Shown: positions 35,460 through 45,071, counted from the stretch's first letter. The stretch: 64,000 nt of DNA from Janibacter cremeus (GCF_013409205.1 NZ_JACCAE010000001.1:310001-374000), one strand, 5' to 3'. Numbers and translations: made by a program. The notes: a model not told the origin generated them from the letters alone.

Positions 35460-36407
35460 TCAGTTGTCGACGAGGCGGGTCTTGGTACCGACGACCTGGA
35501 GCTGAGCCACCGGCTCGTCCTGCAGGTCCGCGACCGCCCCGAGGTTCTGCCACGCGCCACCGTTGACCCGGAACTGGCCGACCAGCCGGGCGTCGACCTT
35601 CACCGACCGCTTGCCGGTGGTCTCGTAGGTGTGCGTGATGTCGCCGTCGGGGTAGACCCCGCCGGTGCTGTCCGTCCACTCGGAGGTGCTGTCGTCCCCG
35701 AAGTCGTAGCGATAGTCCTTCGAGGCGATCTTGAACTCGATCGTCCAGGACAACAACGTCACCGGCTTGCTGACGTCCCCCGGCTTCAACCCCGCACCCT
35801 TCGGCCAGGAGGCCTCGTAGAAGGTCGGCAGGTTGATCAGGGTCTGGTTGCCGACCGGCTGCATCGACACCTCCGGCTTGGCGAAGGGCAACTCCATGAA
35901 GGCCTCACGGATCTGAGCGATCGTGGGCACCGGCGGGGGCGGTGCCGACGTCCGCGGGATCGTCGGGTCGTCGACGTCCGGCGGAGGCGGGTACCCCGGC
36001 AGGCACGTCTGGATTGGGCCGTACCAGTGGTCACTCCCCTCCTGCTTCATCCACACCAGACGAGGCGGTCCGGAGGCACTGGGGTTGGCGCGGCAGTCAA
36101 TGATCGTTGCGCTGCATGCCGGGTCAAGGCCACCGCTCGAGCAGTTCCGCTCCTTGGTCACCCACTTGGCCGGCGGGGTGCTCCAGGCGACGTCCTCGGC
36201 CTTGCCGGACGTGCGGGAACTTGTCCCGCCACTGATCTGCTCGTCCTTGTCCTTCAGACGATTGGTTTCCGTAATCCTCTTCTCACTAACGTGAGCGCCC
36301 GTCTGGAAATTAGTGGTCTTGGGCTTGGGCTCGGTGCCCGCGTCGGCAGTCGACGTCGCGCCCAAGATGATCAACCACGACGCGCAGATGGCAGCGAAGA
36401 ACCTCAT
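35460..36407 (-). CDS. Secreted PKD-domain protein
   Basis: 315 residues; starts with a Sec signal peptide (MRFFAAICASWLIILGATST, cleavage likely after ADA). The middle is Pro-rich (PPPDVDDPTIPRTSAPPPPV); the C-terminal part contains a PKD-like beta sandwich (YRYDFGDDSTSEW, HTYETTGKRSVKVDARLVG). It probably sits at the cell surface as an adhesion or binding module. The start overlaps the stop of the DUF6318 lipoprotein gene (ATGA), so the two are made together. Confidence 0.75.
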   Translation of the reverse strand: MRFFAAICASWLIILGATSTADAGTEPKPKTTNFQTGAHVSEKRITETNRLKDKDEQISGGTSSRTSGKAEDVAWSTPPAKWVTKERNCSSGGLDPACSATIIDCRANPSASGPPRLVWMKQEGSDHWYGPIQTCLPGYPPPPDVDDPTIPRTSAPPPPVPTIAQIREAFMELPFAKPEVSMQPVGNQTLINLPTFYEASWPKGAGLKPGDVSKPVTLLSWTIEFKIASKDYRYDFGDDSTSEWTDSTGGVYPDGDITHTYETTGKRSVKVDARLVGQFRVNGGAWQNLGAVADLQDEPVAQLQVVGTKTRLVDN

Positions 36408-37036
36408 GTCAACATGTAACTGTCGACTACGGCCCAAGCACCTGACACCCAATCGAGGTAGATGATCACGTCATATTTGATGGGGTCGCTCGGGGCCATG
36501 TCCGATTGCCCGGACTTGTCGACCATCTTGTAGGCACGATCCTTGGCAGTGACCGTAACCGCTTGATCGGACTTGCCTGTCGTCTCAGAGGTGACCTTCG
36601 AATCCAAAACGGCAGTTGGAAGCACGTTCGCGTGTCGCCCGGCGCTGATCTCGGTGTCGACGGCGTTGATGTACTCGTAGCAAACCGCACAATCATCGGA
36701 AACAAGCGTCTTCAGGGTCGAGGTATCGCCTTCATGGATAGCTCGGCTCTGCGCGTTCCAGTAGTACTTCGCAAAGGCCACCGCCCCGTCCTGGGTGTGC
36801 TTGGTGGCCGCCTCAGGAAGATCGGGCGCATCGCTGGAGCCACTCGACGAAGACGACGAGCTCGAGCTGGACGATGAACTCGAACTACTCGACGGCGACT
36901 CGACCGACCGCGGAGTCGCGGTCGTCGACGAGCTGGAGGGCCCCCCTTCGCTCTCGCCACCACAGGCGGACAAAGCACCCATCGCCAACACGGTCGCAGC
37001 CACCACGGCCACCGGACGTCGTCGGACAACACCCAC
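36404..37036 (-). CDS. DUF6318 family lipoprotein
   Basis: 210 residues from a GTG at 37036 (GAAGGA nine bases upstream). Signal peptide with lipobox LSAC (Cys25), then a long Ser-only run (about residues 50-65) that acts as a surface spacer, and the DUF6318 domain (AVAFAKYYWNAQSRAIHEGD, LKTLVSDDCAVCYEYINAVD) with two close Cys. The fold is probably NTF2-like; function unknown. It is coupled to the PKD protein. Confidence 0.8.
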   Translation of the reverse strand: MGVVRRRPVAVVAATVLAMGALSACGGESEGGPSSSSTTATPRSVESPSSSSSSSSSSSSSSSSSGSSDAPDLPEAATKHTQDGAVAFAKYYWNAQSRAIHEGDTSTLKTLVSDDCAVCYEYINAVDTEISAGRHANVLPTAVLDSKVTSETTGKSDQAVTVTAKDRAYKMVDKSGQSDMAPSDPIKYDVIIYLDWVSGAWAVVDSYMLT

Positions 37037-37153
37037 GCTCTCGCATCCTTCCCTCGGGCCCCGTCCGGGACCACATCAGTGACCAAGGGTATTGAGATCT
37101 GGCCCGACCGCATCTTGAGTATCCACAGGCCCGCCCGGAACCCGTGCGCCACA

Positions 37154-37450
37154 ATGACCGGTATGGAACGACTCCCCGACGGCGCGCACCTGCTGCGCGG
37201 CGGCGACCTCGGGTGTGCGCGACTACTGGTCCTGCTGCGGCAGGAGGCCAAGCAGCTCCCCGAGGGTGCAGTCGTCCACCTCGAGACGAGCGACCCCATC
37301 GCGCCGATCGACCTGCCGGCGTGGTGCCGGATCACCGGGCACGGCTACCTCGGTCCGGTCGAGGACGAGGGCGTCCCGCGCTACGGGGTCCGGCTCTCGC
37401 CCGTGGCCAAGGCGACGGATCCACAGTTCCCTTGGCGTGTGGTGGGCTAG
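37154..37450 (+). CDS. TusA-like sulfurtransferase-fold protein
   Basis: 98 residues from 37154 (an ATG at 37163 is equally possible; no clear ribosome site for either). The TusA fold pattern is visible: GGDLGCARLLVLLRQEAKQL, then VVHLETSDPIAPIDLPAWCR and ITGHGYLG. The key Cys is kept (GCARL), but the usual CPxP prolines are replaced, so classical thiouridine sulfur transfer is uncertain. A 36-bp tandem repeat begins right after the stop. Confidence 0.65.
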   Translation: MTGMERLPDGAHLLRGGDLGCARLLVLLRQEAKQLPEGAVVHLETSDPIAPIDLPAWCRITGHGYLGPVEDEGVPRYGVRLSPVAKATDPQFPWRVVG

Positions 37451-37451
37451 A

Positions 37452-37493
37452 TCCCTTCGAGGCTCGGCCGCGGGCGGCCTCGCACCTCAGGAA
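37452..37493. repeat. REP-like element, degenerate copy
   Basis: Begins TCCCTTCGAG and ends CTCAGGAA with an inner GGCCGC/GCGGCC-type stem, like the two copies at 16945 and 17017. Its right half is the template of the tandem array that follows. Confidence 0.55.
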
Positions 37494-37500
37494 CCGTGGG

Positions 37501-37680
37501 GGTCAACGATCGGCCTCGCACCTCAGGGACCATGGGGGTCAACGATCGGCCTCGCACCTCAGGGACCGTGGGGGTCAACGATCGGCCTCGCACCTCAGGG
37601 ACCGTGGGGGTCAACGATCGGCCTCGCACCTCAGGGACCGTGGGGGTCAACGATCGGCCTCGCACCTCAGGGACCGTGGG
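37501..37680. repeat. 36-bp tandem repeat, five units
   Basis: Five consecutive 36-bp units (37501, 37537, 37573, 37609, 37645), the last four identical and the first with a single A at 37532. Degenerate units flank both ends (about 37465-37500 and 37681-37716). Each unit contains CGATCG and the REP-derived CCTCGCACCTCAGG. There is no spacer, so it is not a CRISPR. It fills the gap between the TusA-like gene and the first SPFH gene, and it remains open in several frames because 36 is a multiple of 3. Confidence 0.9.
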
Positions 37681-37774
37681 GTTTGACGATCGGTCTCACA
37701 CCTCAGCCAGCGTGTAGGCGCGTGTGACAGGATCGGATCAGCAACAGCCACACCGATTCGCAGGGGATGAAGGC

Positions 37775-39451
37775 TTGAGCAACCGAGCCCAACAGTTCAT
37801 GGACACTGCCCGGCAGGTCGCCGACGCGACCGGCATGGGCGAGGCAGTCGATCAGGCGGCCGAGGGCGCCCAGAACGCCGGATTCGACCTCAATGCGCGG
37901 GACTTTCCCGCAGCCCGGGGCGAAGGGGGGTCCGCGGGCACCCGGATCAACGCCGAGCACGTCCCTCTCGACGAGGCAGCGGAGCAGCTCAGTCGCAGCC
38001 AGTACGAGATGGGCACCGAGGGCCCCGTGCACGTCATCACCCCGATGGTCATGCCCAAGGGCGGCCGCCTGAGGGCGATGCTCCCGGCGCTGCTGCTGGT
38101 GTTCCTCGGCATCGTCGGTGCGATCTTCCTGCTGCCTTTCGGCCTGAGCATGACGGTCTTCGGCCCCCACTACTGGTTGCTCGTGGTGGTGGCCGCAGCC
38201 TTCAGGTGGTGGCGCCACGGGATGGTGATGGTCCCCGAGGGCTGCACCGCCCTGATCAGCCGGTTCGGCAAGGTCGAGGACGAGGTCGGCCCCGGCCGGG
38301 TGACGCTGTGGAACCCGTGGAAGCGGGTCTCCTACATCGTCAACACCACGCGTGAGTACCCCTTCAACGCCCCGATTCGCTCGGCCCCCACGAAGTCGGG
38401 CGTGCAGGCATCGGTCGACCTGTTCCTCCAGTTCCGCATCGTCAGCGCCCGCGAGTTCGTCTTCGTCCTCGGCGCCGTCCAGGGATTCCAGGACAAGCTG
38501 AACAACGCGATCTCCGAGACCACGCGCTCACTGATCTACGAGCAGGAGGCCTCGGGCATCTACGACCTCGTCGGGGAGAGCACCTCGCGCCTGCTCGAGC
38601 AGCTCAACTCCCAGTTCGCCCCCGCGGTGGAGCTGACGACGGCCAACATCACGCACGCCGAGCCGTCGGCGCAGGAGTACCGGATGGACCTCGCTGCCCC
38701 GGAGATGATCCGGGTCGCCAAGGAGGCCTACACCTACGACTACGAGCTGAGCCTGAAGAAGGAGCAGAACGAGGGTGACCTGAACAAGGACCTCGCCTCG
38801 CTCAACGAGAACCTCTCCGCGATCCAGGCCGACATCGCCCGCTACCAGGCGCAGATGGACACGGCACTGGAGCGCGAGACCAACCGCGCCGAGGCGGTGG
38901 CGCGCCAGCGCTTCGTCGAGTCCGAGTCCGACGCCAACGCCAACGCGGCACTGCTCGAGGCGCAGGCCCTGGACATCCGGGCGCTCAGTGCGGCGCTCGC
39001 GCCGGAGATCCTCGACTACCGCTACCAGCAGGACATGCTGGAGAAGATGAAGTCGGTCTCCACCTCCCTTCCGCAGATCGTGCGGGTCGGCGAGGAGTCC
39101 GAGAGCGTGGACTACCTCCAGATCGCTCGCCAGCTCGTCGGTGGTCAGGACCAGCAGCTCTTCTCCACCGAGGCCATGGAGGCCATCCGCTCGCGCCAGA
39201 GCGACATCTCCGAGCGTGTCTCCTCCCGCGAGACCGACATCGAGGAGCTGCTGAAGGCCCCCGAGGAGACGGACGTGGAGATCCTGCCGTCCTCGGAGTC
39301 CGAGTACGACGCCGAGGGCGATCAGCGCCTCGACGAGATCCGCCAGTCGGTGACCGACGAAGGGGTGGCCTCCCAGTTCAAGGACGTCACCTCCGACGTC
39401 CCGACGGCCCCGCAGCAGCACGACGTGACGAACGAGGGTGAGCAGGCATGA
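37775..39451 (+). CDS. SPFH (band 7) domain protein 1
   Basis: 558 residues from a TTG at 37775 (AGGGGATGAAGG upstream); a GTG at 37724 is possible and would add 17 residues. After a hydrophilic N-terminus there are two membrane segments (about residues 103-150: LLLVFLGIVGAIFLLPFGLS and YWLLVVVAAAF), then an SPFH domain (EGCTALISRFGKVEDEVGPG, VDLFLQFRIV), a helical stalk (about 330-420, Glu/Ala-rich coiled coil) and an acidic tail. Such proteins form membrane scaffold cages. It is coupled to a second SPFH gene (ATGA), suggesting a hetero-oligomer. Confidence 0.75.
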   Translation: MSNRAQQFMDTARQVADATGMGEAVDQAAEGAQNAGFDLNARDFPAARGEGGSAGTRINAEHVPLDEAAEQLSRSQYEMGTEGPVHVITPMVMPKGGRLRAMLPALLLVFLGIVGAIFLLPFGLSMTVFGPHYWLLVVVAAAFRWWRHGMVMVPEGCTALISRFGKVEDEVGPGRVTLWNPWKRVSYIVNTTREYPFNAPIRSAPTKSGVQASVDLFLQFRIVSAREFVFVLGAVQGFQDKLNNAISETTRSLIYEQEASGIYDLVGESTSRLLEQLNSQFAPAVELTTANITHAEPSAQEYRMDLAAPEMIRVAKEAYTYDYELSLKKEQNEGDLNKDLASLNENLSAIQADIARYQAQMDTALERETNRAEAVARQRFVESESDANANAALLEAQALDIRALSAALAPEILDYRYQQDMLEKMKSVSTSLPQIVRVGEESESVDYLQIARQLVGGQDQQLFSTEAMEAIRSRQSDISERVSSRETDIEELLKAPEETDVEILPSSESEYDAEGDQRLDEIRQSVTDEGVASQFKDVTSDVPTAPQQHDVTNEGEQA

Positions 39452-40848
39452 GCGACCAGATGATGGAGCAGGCCGTCCGCGCCTCCCGCGGGCAGGGAAT
39501 GAGCTCGATCAAGGAGGTCGTCTCCGCGTGGAGCGACGTCGCACGCTTCCTGCGTGGTGGTGACGCCGGCTCGCTCGTGCCCGTCGTCATCCCCAAGGAC
39601 AAGCGCGGCCTGCGCTGGACGGCGCTGATCTGGTTCGCCGTGTGGGCCCTGATCAGCGGGGTCGTCCTCGCGGTCACCGACCACGCCGTCCTGGGCGGAC
39701 TGGCGATCATCGTCGCGTTCGTCTCGGTCCTGCTGGCCGCCCTGTGGTGGTGGCGCTCCTCGATCGTGGAGATCGAGGAGGGCACGATCGGCGTGCTGAC
39801 GAAGTTCGGCGCGATCTCCGGCCCGGGCCTCTCCCCCGGCCGCCACTACCTGTGGCACCCGTGGGCGCGCGTGGCCTACGTCGTCGACGTGACCACGGAG
39901 ATCCCCTATACGGCTCCGGTGCTGTCCTCGCCGACCCACGAGAACGTGCCGCTGAAGTCGATCGAGTTCTTCCTGCGGTTCCGCATCGTCGACGCGATCC
40001 GGTTCGTGCAGACGATCGGCGCGGGCAACTTCGACTTGGTGCTGTCCAACTCCGTGCAGGACGCCATCCGGCAGCGCAGCCGCCAGGTGCACACCGAGCA
40101 GGCCTACGACCTGCGCGGCAGCGACGTGAAGGACATGCAGGACATCCTCAACCGTCAGCTGACCCGCTACGGCGTGCAGATCATGGGTTGCAACATCCCC
40201 GATGTGCAGCTGCCCGACACCTACCGGGAGCACCTGGCCACACGTGAGCGGGTCGCCAAGGAGCTCGTCGCCTACGAGAAGGAGTGGGACCTGACGCGCA
40301 AGCGCCGGATCGACACCCTCCTGATGGAGATGGAGCGCTCGAAGAAGGTCCGTGACGCCAAGGTCGTCGAGGTCCAGGCCTCGCTGAACAAGGCGCGCAA
40401 GGACGTCGCGCAGATGCTCGAGGAGCGCGAGACCGAGGCGCAGAAGGTCCGCTACGAGATCGAGACCCGGGCACGCACGAACCTCGTTGCCGCCCAGGGT
40501 GAGGCCAAGGCACAGGAGCAGCTGGCCACCGCCTACCGCGACAACCGTGCGGTCCTGGAGTACGAGCTGGCACAGCGCCGCCTCGAGGTCGGTGCCTCGC
40601 TGGCCGAGCACGCCCCGCGTCCGGTCATCGTGCACACCGACAGCGGCAGCGGTGACACCTCCGCGCTGTCGACACTGCTCATGGCGCAGCTGCTGCCGCA
40701 GATGACGAGCGCGAGCGGGTCCAGCCCACGGCGCTCGATCGGGCAGTCCGGCTCCGACGAGCACCAGTCGACCGCGGACATGCAGGATGACGCCCAGCAG
40801 GCTGCCGACTTCGCCGCCCGGTCCTTCCGGGAGCACTTGGGCCAGTAG
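39448..40848 (+). CDS. SPFH (band 7) domain protein 2
   Basis: 466 residues, starting in the ATGA overlap. Two hydrophobic segments (about 55-100), SPFH core (EEGTIGVLTKFGAISGPGLSPG, VPLKSIEFFLRFRIVDAIRF), and a long helical stalk (about 270-385) rich in Lys/Glu. It closely parallels SPFH 1 in order of parts, which suggests an old duplication. No protease (NfeD-like) partner is adjacent. A strong hairpin ends the operon. Confidence 0.8.
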   Translation: MSDQMMEQAVRASRGQGMSSIKEVVSAWSDVARFLRGGDAGSLVPVVIPKDKRGLRWTALIWFAVWALISGVVLAVTDHAVLGGLAIIVAFVSVLLAALWWWRSSIVEIEEGTIGVLTKFGAISGPGLSPGRHYLWHPWARVAYVVDVTTEIPYTAPVLSSPTHENVPLKSIEFFLRFRIVDAIRFVQTIGAGNFDLVLSNSVQDAIRQRSRQVHTEQAYDLRGSDVKDMQDILNRQLTRYGVQIMGCNIPDVQLPDTYREHLATRERVAKELVAYEKEWDLTRKRRIDTLLMEMERSKKVRDAKVVEVQASLNKARKDVAQMLEERETEAQKVRYEIETRARTNLVAAQGEAKAQEQLATAYRDNRAVLEYELAQRRLEVGASLAEHAPRPVIVHTDSGSGDTSALSTLLMAQLLPQMTSASGSSPRRSIGQSGSDEHQSTADMQDDAQQAADFAARSFREHLGQ

Positions 40849-40863
40849 TTCCCCATTCATGAC

Positions 40864-40904
40864 GAAGGGGGGTCACACGACACGCCGTCGTGTGACCCCC
40901 CTTC
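40864..40904 (+). terminator. Hairpin terminator, 18-bp perfect stem
   Basis: GAAGGGGGGTCACACGAC (40864-40881), loop ACGCC, and its complement (40887-40904) form an exceptionally stable stem directly after the SPFH operon. There is no U tract, common in actinobacterial terminators. The outer ends are again the CGAAGGGG octamer. Confidence 0.85.
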
Positions 40905-40916
40905 GCCGTCCCGGGT

Positions 40917-40930
40917 CTACCAAGTGGTAG
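40917..40930. promoter_or_regulatory. Palindrome CTACC-AAGT-GGTAG upstream of cstA
   Basis: A 5-bp dyad 43 bases before the cstA ATG; possible operator for carbon-status control. No experimental link. Confidence 0.35.
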
Positions 40931-40972
40931 CCGCTACGGTCGAGAGGTCCGCACCTCGGCGTATCGGAGTCA

Positions 40973-42682
40973 ATGATGAATTCGGTCCTGCTCGCTGTCA
41001 TCGGCGTGGCCATGATCCTCGCTGGCTACTTCCTCTACTCGAAGTACTTGGCCAACCGCGTGTACCGGTTGGAGCCGAACTTCACGACTCCCTCGCACGA
41101 GCTGACCGACGGGGTCGACTACGTCCCGACGAACAAGTACGTGCTGTGGGGGCACCACTTCACCTCCGTCGCCGGCGCGGCACCGATCGTCGGGCCGGCG
41201 GTCGCGGTGATCTGGGGCTGGCTGCCGGCCTTCCTCTGGGTCACCATCGGCACGATCTTCATGGCCGGCATGCACGACATGGGTGCGCTGTGGGCGTCGG
41301 TGCGCAACAAGGGCAAGTCCATCGGTGCCCTGTCCGAGCGCTACATCGGCGCCCGCGGGGCCAACCTCTTCCTCGTCGTGATCTTCCTGCTGCTGCTGAT
41401 GGTCAACGCCGCCTTCGCCGTGGTCATCGCCAACCTGCTGATCAGCACCCCGACCGCCGTCATCCCCACCTGGGGGGCGATCGTCGTCGCCCTGCTCATC
41501 GGGCAGGCGATCTACCGCTTCAAGTGGAACCTCGCGGCCGTGTCCGTCGTCGGCGTCGTCGCCCTGTACGCCCTGATCCTCATCGGCAACAGCGTCCCGC
41601 TCTCCCTCCCCGAGACGGTCATGGGCATCCCGGACAACGCAGTGTGGATCATCATCCTCTTCGTCTACGCGGGCATCGCCTCGATCCTGCCGGTGTGGCT
41701 GCTGCTCCAGCCGCGGGACTACATCAACGGACTGCAGCTCTTCATCGGCCTGGGCCTGCTCTACGGCTCGGTCCTCCTGGCCGGTCGCGACATGGTCGCC
41801 CCGGCTTTCAACAGCAACGTTCCCGAGGGCACGCCGAGCCTGGTGCCGCTGCTCTTCGTCACCATCGCCTGCGGCGCCATCTCGGGCTTCCACGGCATGG
41901 TCGCCTCCGGCACCAGCTCCAAGCAGCTGGACAAGGAGACCGACGCCCGCTTCGTCGGCTACTTCGGGGCCGTCGGCGAGGGGCTCCTGGCGCTCGGCGC
42001 GATCATCGCCACCACGGCCGGCTTCCGAACCCTCGCCGACTGGGAGTCCGTCTACTCGGCCTTCAACGAGGGTGGCGTGACCGCCTTCGTCAACGGTGGC
42101 GGCTCGATCATGAATGCCGGCCTGGGCCTGTCGACCACCCTGAGCGCGACCGTGCTGGCCACGATGGCAGTGCTCTTCGCCGCGACCACGATGGACACGG
42201 GCGTGCGTCTGCAGCGCTTCGTCGTCCAGGAGGCGGGCGAGGCCATGCGCCTGACGGTCGGCAAGGGCGCCGCGACGATCATCGCCGTTGCGGTCGCGCT
42301 GGGCCTGACCTTCGGCGCCGGACTGGACGGCTCGGGCGGTCTGCTCATCTGGCCGCTCTTCGGTACGACCAACCAGCTGATGGCCGGCCTGACGCTGGGC
42401 ATCCTCGCGGTGATGTTGCTGCGCCGGAAGCGGACGATCGTGCCCGTCGTGCTGCCGATGATCTTCCTGCTGGCCATGACGGTCTACGCACTCTTCGTCC
42501 AGCTGGGCACCTTCTACCGTGACAGCAACTGGCTGCTGCTGGTGCTGGACCTGATCATCCTCGTCGCCGCCGTCTGGGTGATCGTCGAGTCGATCGGCGC
42601 GATGAACCGGGCTCGGCAGGGTGAGGGCGCCGACGACGAGGAGGTCGAACAGGCATCCACCTCGCAGGACAGGTCGTCATGA
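40973..42682 (+). CDS. cstA: CstA-family carbon starvation/peptide-pyruvate transporter
   Basis: 569 residues; start at ATGATG with CGGAGT upstream. Multi-pass membrane protein with the CstA signatures [54 protein letters not shown] and [12 protein letters not shown]. The family imports pyruvate or peptides during carbon shortage. In enterobacteria cstA-type genes are followed by a small YbdD/YjiX gene; here a cory-CC-star gene overlaps the stop (ATGA) instead. Confidence 0.9.
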   Translation: MMNSVLLAVIGVAMILAGYFLYSKYLANRVYRLEPNFTTPSHELTDGVDYVPTNKYVLWGHHFTSVAGAAPIVGPAVAVIWGWLPAFLWVTIGTIFMAGMHDMGALWASVRNKGKSIGALSERYIGARGANLFLVVIFLLLLMVNAAFAVVIANLLISTPTAVIPTWGAIVVALLIGQAIYRFKWNLAAVSVVGVVALYALILIGNSVPLSLPETVMGIPDNAVWIIILFVYAGIASILPVWLLLQPRDYINGLQLFIGLGLLYGSVLLAGRDMVAPAFNSNVPEGTPSLVPLLFVTIACGAISGFHGMVASGTSSKQLDKETDARFVGYFGAVGEGLLALGAIIATTAGFRTLADWESVYSAFNEGGVTAFVNGGGSIMNAGLGLSTTLSATVLATMAVLFAATTMDTGVRLQRFVVQEAGEAMRLTVGKGAATIIAVAVALGLTFGAGLDGSGGLLIWPLFGTTNQLMAGLTLGILAVMLLRRKRTIVPVVLPMIFLLAMTVYALFVQLGTFYRDSNWLLLVLDLIILVAAVWVIVESIGAMNRARQGEGADDEEVEQASTSQDRSS

Positions 42683-42936
42683 CTTGGTTCGAGCGCTTCT
42701 CCGCGGGGCTGAAGGAGTTCTACTACGGGCCCTACCGGCAGACCTTCGCCCGGGCGAAGCAGGAGGAGGACGACCTGTTCATGATGCTCGTGCTCTCCGA
42801 GGCGCTCGGGGTGCCCAACCCGGCGAGTTACTACACCATCGAGCTGCTGCCGGTGATGTACGACCGGGTGCACGAGTGGCACACCCGCATGGGTCTGGAC
42901 CGCTCGCCGCTGGACCAGTTCTCGTGCTGCTGCTAG
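42679..42936 (+). CDS. Cory-CC-star protein
   Basis: 85 residues. N-terminus [20 protein letters not shown], middle [20 protein letters not shown], and the C-terminal CCC preceded by DQFS that gives the family its name. The Cys cluster may bind a metal or thiol partner. It overlaps cstA by four bases and the ArsA ATPase start by 13, so all three are translationally linked; a maturation partner role for the ATPase is inference. Confidence 0.8.
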   Translation: MTWFERFSAGLKEFYYGPYRQTFARAKQEEDDLFMMLVLSEALGVPNPASYYTIELLPVMYDRVHEWHTRMGLDRSPLDQFSCCC

Positions 42937-43952
42937 ACGTCGTCGAGGGTCGGCAGGTCCTCTTCGTCGGCGGCAAGGGCGGGGTCGGCAAGACGAGCGT
43001 CGCCTCCGCCCTCGCGCTGGCGGCAGCACGAAGGGGGCGGCGCACCCTCGTCGTCTCCACGGACCCTGCGCACAACCTCGGGCACCTGTGGGACCGCACC
43101 GTCGGTGACGAGATCGTCACCCTCGCCGAGGGGCTCGACGGGGTCGAGATCGACCCGGCACGCACCACGGACGAGCACCTTGCGGCGGTCGGGGCGACGA
43201 TGCGCCGGTTGATGCCCGAGCACCTGCACGGGGAGGTCACCAAGCATCTCGACCTGGCCCGCGACGCCCCGGGCACCCATGAGGCGGCCGTCCTCGAGCG
43301 CGTCGCCGAGACCGTGGAGGAGGCCGAAGGGAGGTACGACCTCGTCGTCTTCGACACCGCTCCCTCGGGTCACACGAGTCGCCTGATGTCCCTGCCGGAG
43401 ACGATGTCGGCGTGGACCGAGGGTCTGCTGCGGCGACAGGACCGCTCCGAGAAGTTCGGCGCCGCGCTGCGGGGCCTCGGCGGTGACACCCAGGACCCCG
43501 ACGACCCGGCCGTCACCCTCCTGGGCGATCGGGAGGGTCCCACCGCCAAGCGGGACCGCCGTGGTCGACGCGACCAGGAGATCCGACGCATCCTCGTGCG
43601 CCGGCAGAAGCGCTTCGCCCGGCTGCGTGAGGTGCTTCAGGATGCGCAGCGCACCGCCTTCCTCATCGTACTCACCGCCGAGCGACTGCCCGTGCTGGAG
43701 ACGATCGAGCTGCACGCACAGCTGGAGCGCACCGGCGTCGACGTCGCCACTCTCGTGGTCAACAAACGCTCCCCCGCGGACGTCGGCGGCTTCCTGGAGT
43801 CCCGGCGTGACCAGGAGGAGGTGCACCTGAGCGCCCTGCGCCAGGAGCTGCCGGGCGTGCCCATGGTGCAGCTGCCGTTGCTCGGCGCGGACATCGTCGG
43901 CCCGGACGCCGTGGCGGACTTCGCCAAGGCCCTCGCCGCTCCGTCGGCCTGA
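42924..43952 (+). CDS. ArsA/GET3-family ATPase
   Basis: 342 residues from a GTG at 42924, inside the cory-CC-star gene; no later start keeps the P-loop. Deviant Walker [11 protein letters not shown] (16-25), [13 protein letters not shown] (switch I), [12 protein letters not shown] (switch II). A charged linker (about 185-215, rich in Arg/Asp) separates the halves. ArsA/GET3 ATPases handle arsenite export or membrane-protein insertion; with no arsenic genes nearby and a cory-CC-star partner, a targeting or metal/thiol role is more likely. Confidence 0.85.
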   Translation: MLLLDVVEGRQVLFVGGKGGVGKTSVASALALAAARRGRRTLVVSTDPAHNLGHLWDRTVGDEIVTLAEGLDGVEIDPARTTDEHLAAVGATMRRLMPEHLHGEVTKHLDLARDAPGTHEAAVLERVAETVEEAEGRYDLVVFDTAPSGHTSRLMSLPETMSAWTEGLLRRQDRSEKFGAALRGLGGDTQDPDDPAVTLLGDREGPTAKRDRRGRRDQEIRRILVRRQKRFARLREVLQDAQRTAFLIVLTAERLPVLETIELHAQLERTGVDVATLVVNKRSPADVGGFLESRRDQEEVHLSALRQELPGVPMVQLPLLGADIVGPDAVADFAKALAAPSA

Positions 43953-43955
43953 CCG

Positions 43956-45071
43956 ATGAACGACCCCCGACCCGGTCGACACCGCGACCGCGGACATGCG
44001 GGCGAGACCGTCCAGCCGCCGACGGCGACGGGGCGACGCACCCTGCTCATCGCCCCGGACAAGTTCCGTGGGTCGCTGACCGCACCCGAGGTGGTGGCCG
44101 CGGTCACCACCGTCGCCGACCGACTGGGGTGGGACGTCGTGTCCCGACCGATGGCCGACGGTGGCGAGGGCCTGCTCGACGCCTTCGGCGGTCCCAACCG
44201 CACGAGCGCCGTCACCGGGCCGCACGGACGCCACGTGGAGGCGCGGTGGCGCCACGCGGACGGTGTGGCCGTCATCGAGAGCGCACTCGCCTCGGGCCTG
44301 GACCTGGCCGGGGGCGGTTCAGTCAACGACCCCATGGCGGCCACCAGCCGCGGCACCGGTGAGCTCATCGCCGATGCCGTCCTGGACGGGGCCCGACGGA
44401 TCATCGTCGGGCTGGGCGGCTCCGCCATGACCGACGGCGGACTGGCCGCCGTCGAGGCGGTCGTCGATCGCCTCGACGGGGACCGGCCGGTCGATCGTGG
44501 AGTCGAGCTGCTCGTCGCGTGCGACGTCGAGACGCTCTTCGCCGACGCGGCACGGGTCTTCGCACCGCAGAAGGGCGCCGACCCCGATCAGGTCGTCGAG
44601 CTGACCGACCGGTTGCGCCGGGTGCAGACCCACTACGACGACAGCTACGGCCACTGGCTGGCCGACCATGGCGTCGACCTGGCGACCACGCCGGGCGGCG
44701 GCGCCGCCGGTGGGCTCGGCGGCGGCCTGCTCGTGCTCGGCGGGCAGCTCGTCCCCGGACTGCGACTGGTGGCCGAGCAGGTCGGTCTCGACGAGGTGCT
44801 CGAGCGCGTCGACGCGGTCGTCACGGGCGAGGGCGCCCTGGACGCCGAGTCCTTCAACGGCAAGGTCGTCGGCGGCGTCGTGGCGGCCGCGCTCCCCCAC
44901 GGCCTTCCGGTGCTCGTCATCGCCGGCACGATCCGGGCGGACGTGCCCGACCTGCCCTCGCGGGTGACGGCCGTCGACCTCAGCGAGAGGTTCGGCGAGG
45001 ACGCGTCCTGGGGGCAGACGGCACAGTGCGTCCGCAGTGCCGTCGAGCAGGAGCTCGAGCGCCTGCTCTGA
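43956..45071 (+). CDS. Glycerate kinase (GlxK/GarK type)
   Basis: 371 residues. Family signature blocks IAPDKFRGSLTAPEVV, RPMADGGEGLLDAFGG, DPMAATSRGTGELI and IIVGLGGSAMTDGG are all present. It phosphorylates D-glycerate for entry into glycolysis. The first 25 residues are a non-conserved polar extension. Only three bases separate it from the ATPase stop, so it is the fourth cistron of the cstA operon. Confidence 0.88.
   Translation: MNDPRPGRHRDRGHAGETVQPPTATGRRTLLIAPDKFRGSLTAPEVVAAVTTVADRLGWDVVSRPMADGGEGLLDAFGGPNRTSAVTGPHGRHVEARWRHADGVAVIESALASGLDLAGGGSVNDPMAATSRGTGELIADAVLDGARRIIVGLGGSAMTDGGLAAVEAVVDRLDGDRPVDRGVELLVACDVETLFADAARVFAPQKGADPDQVVELTDRLRRVQTHYDDSYGHWLADHGVDLATTPGGGAAGGLGGGLLVLGGQLVPGLRLVAEQVGLDEVLERVDAVVTGEGALDAESFNGKVVGGVVAAALPHGLPVLVIAGTIRADVPDLPSRVTAVDLSERFGEDASWGQTAQCVRSAVEQELERLL

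Noticed and set aside
37465..37716. CRISPR-like array of 36-bp repeats
   Set aside because: The units are directly adjacent with no unique spacers, and no cas gene is present.
37496..37717. Plus-strand ORF of 73 codons made of 12-residue repeats (GVNDRPRTSGTV)
   Set aside because: It is a by-product of the 36-bp tandem DNA repeat, open in several frames on both strands, with no ribosome site.
40924..42522. ORF of 532 codons in another frame of cstA
   Set aside because: Arg/His/Gly-rich out-of-frame reading of cstA.
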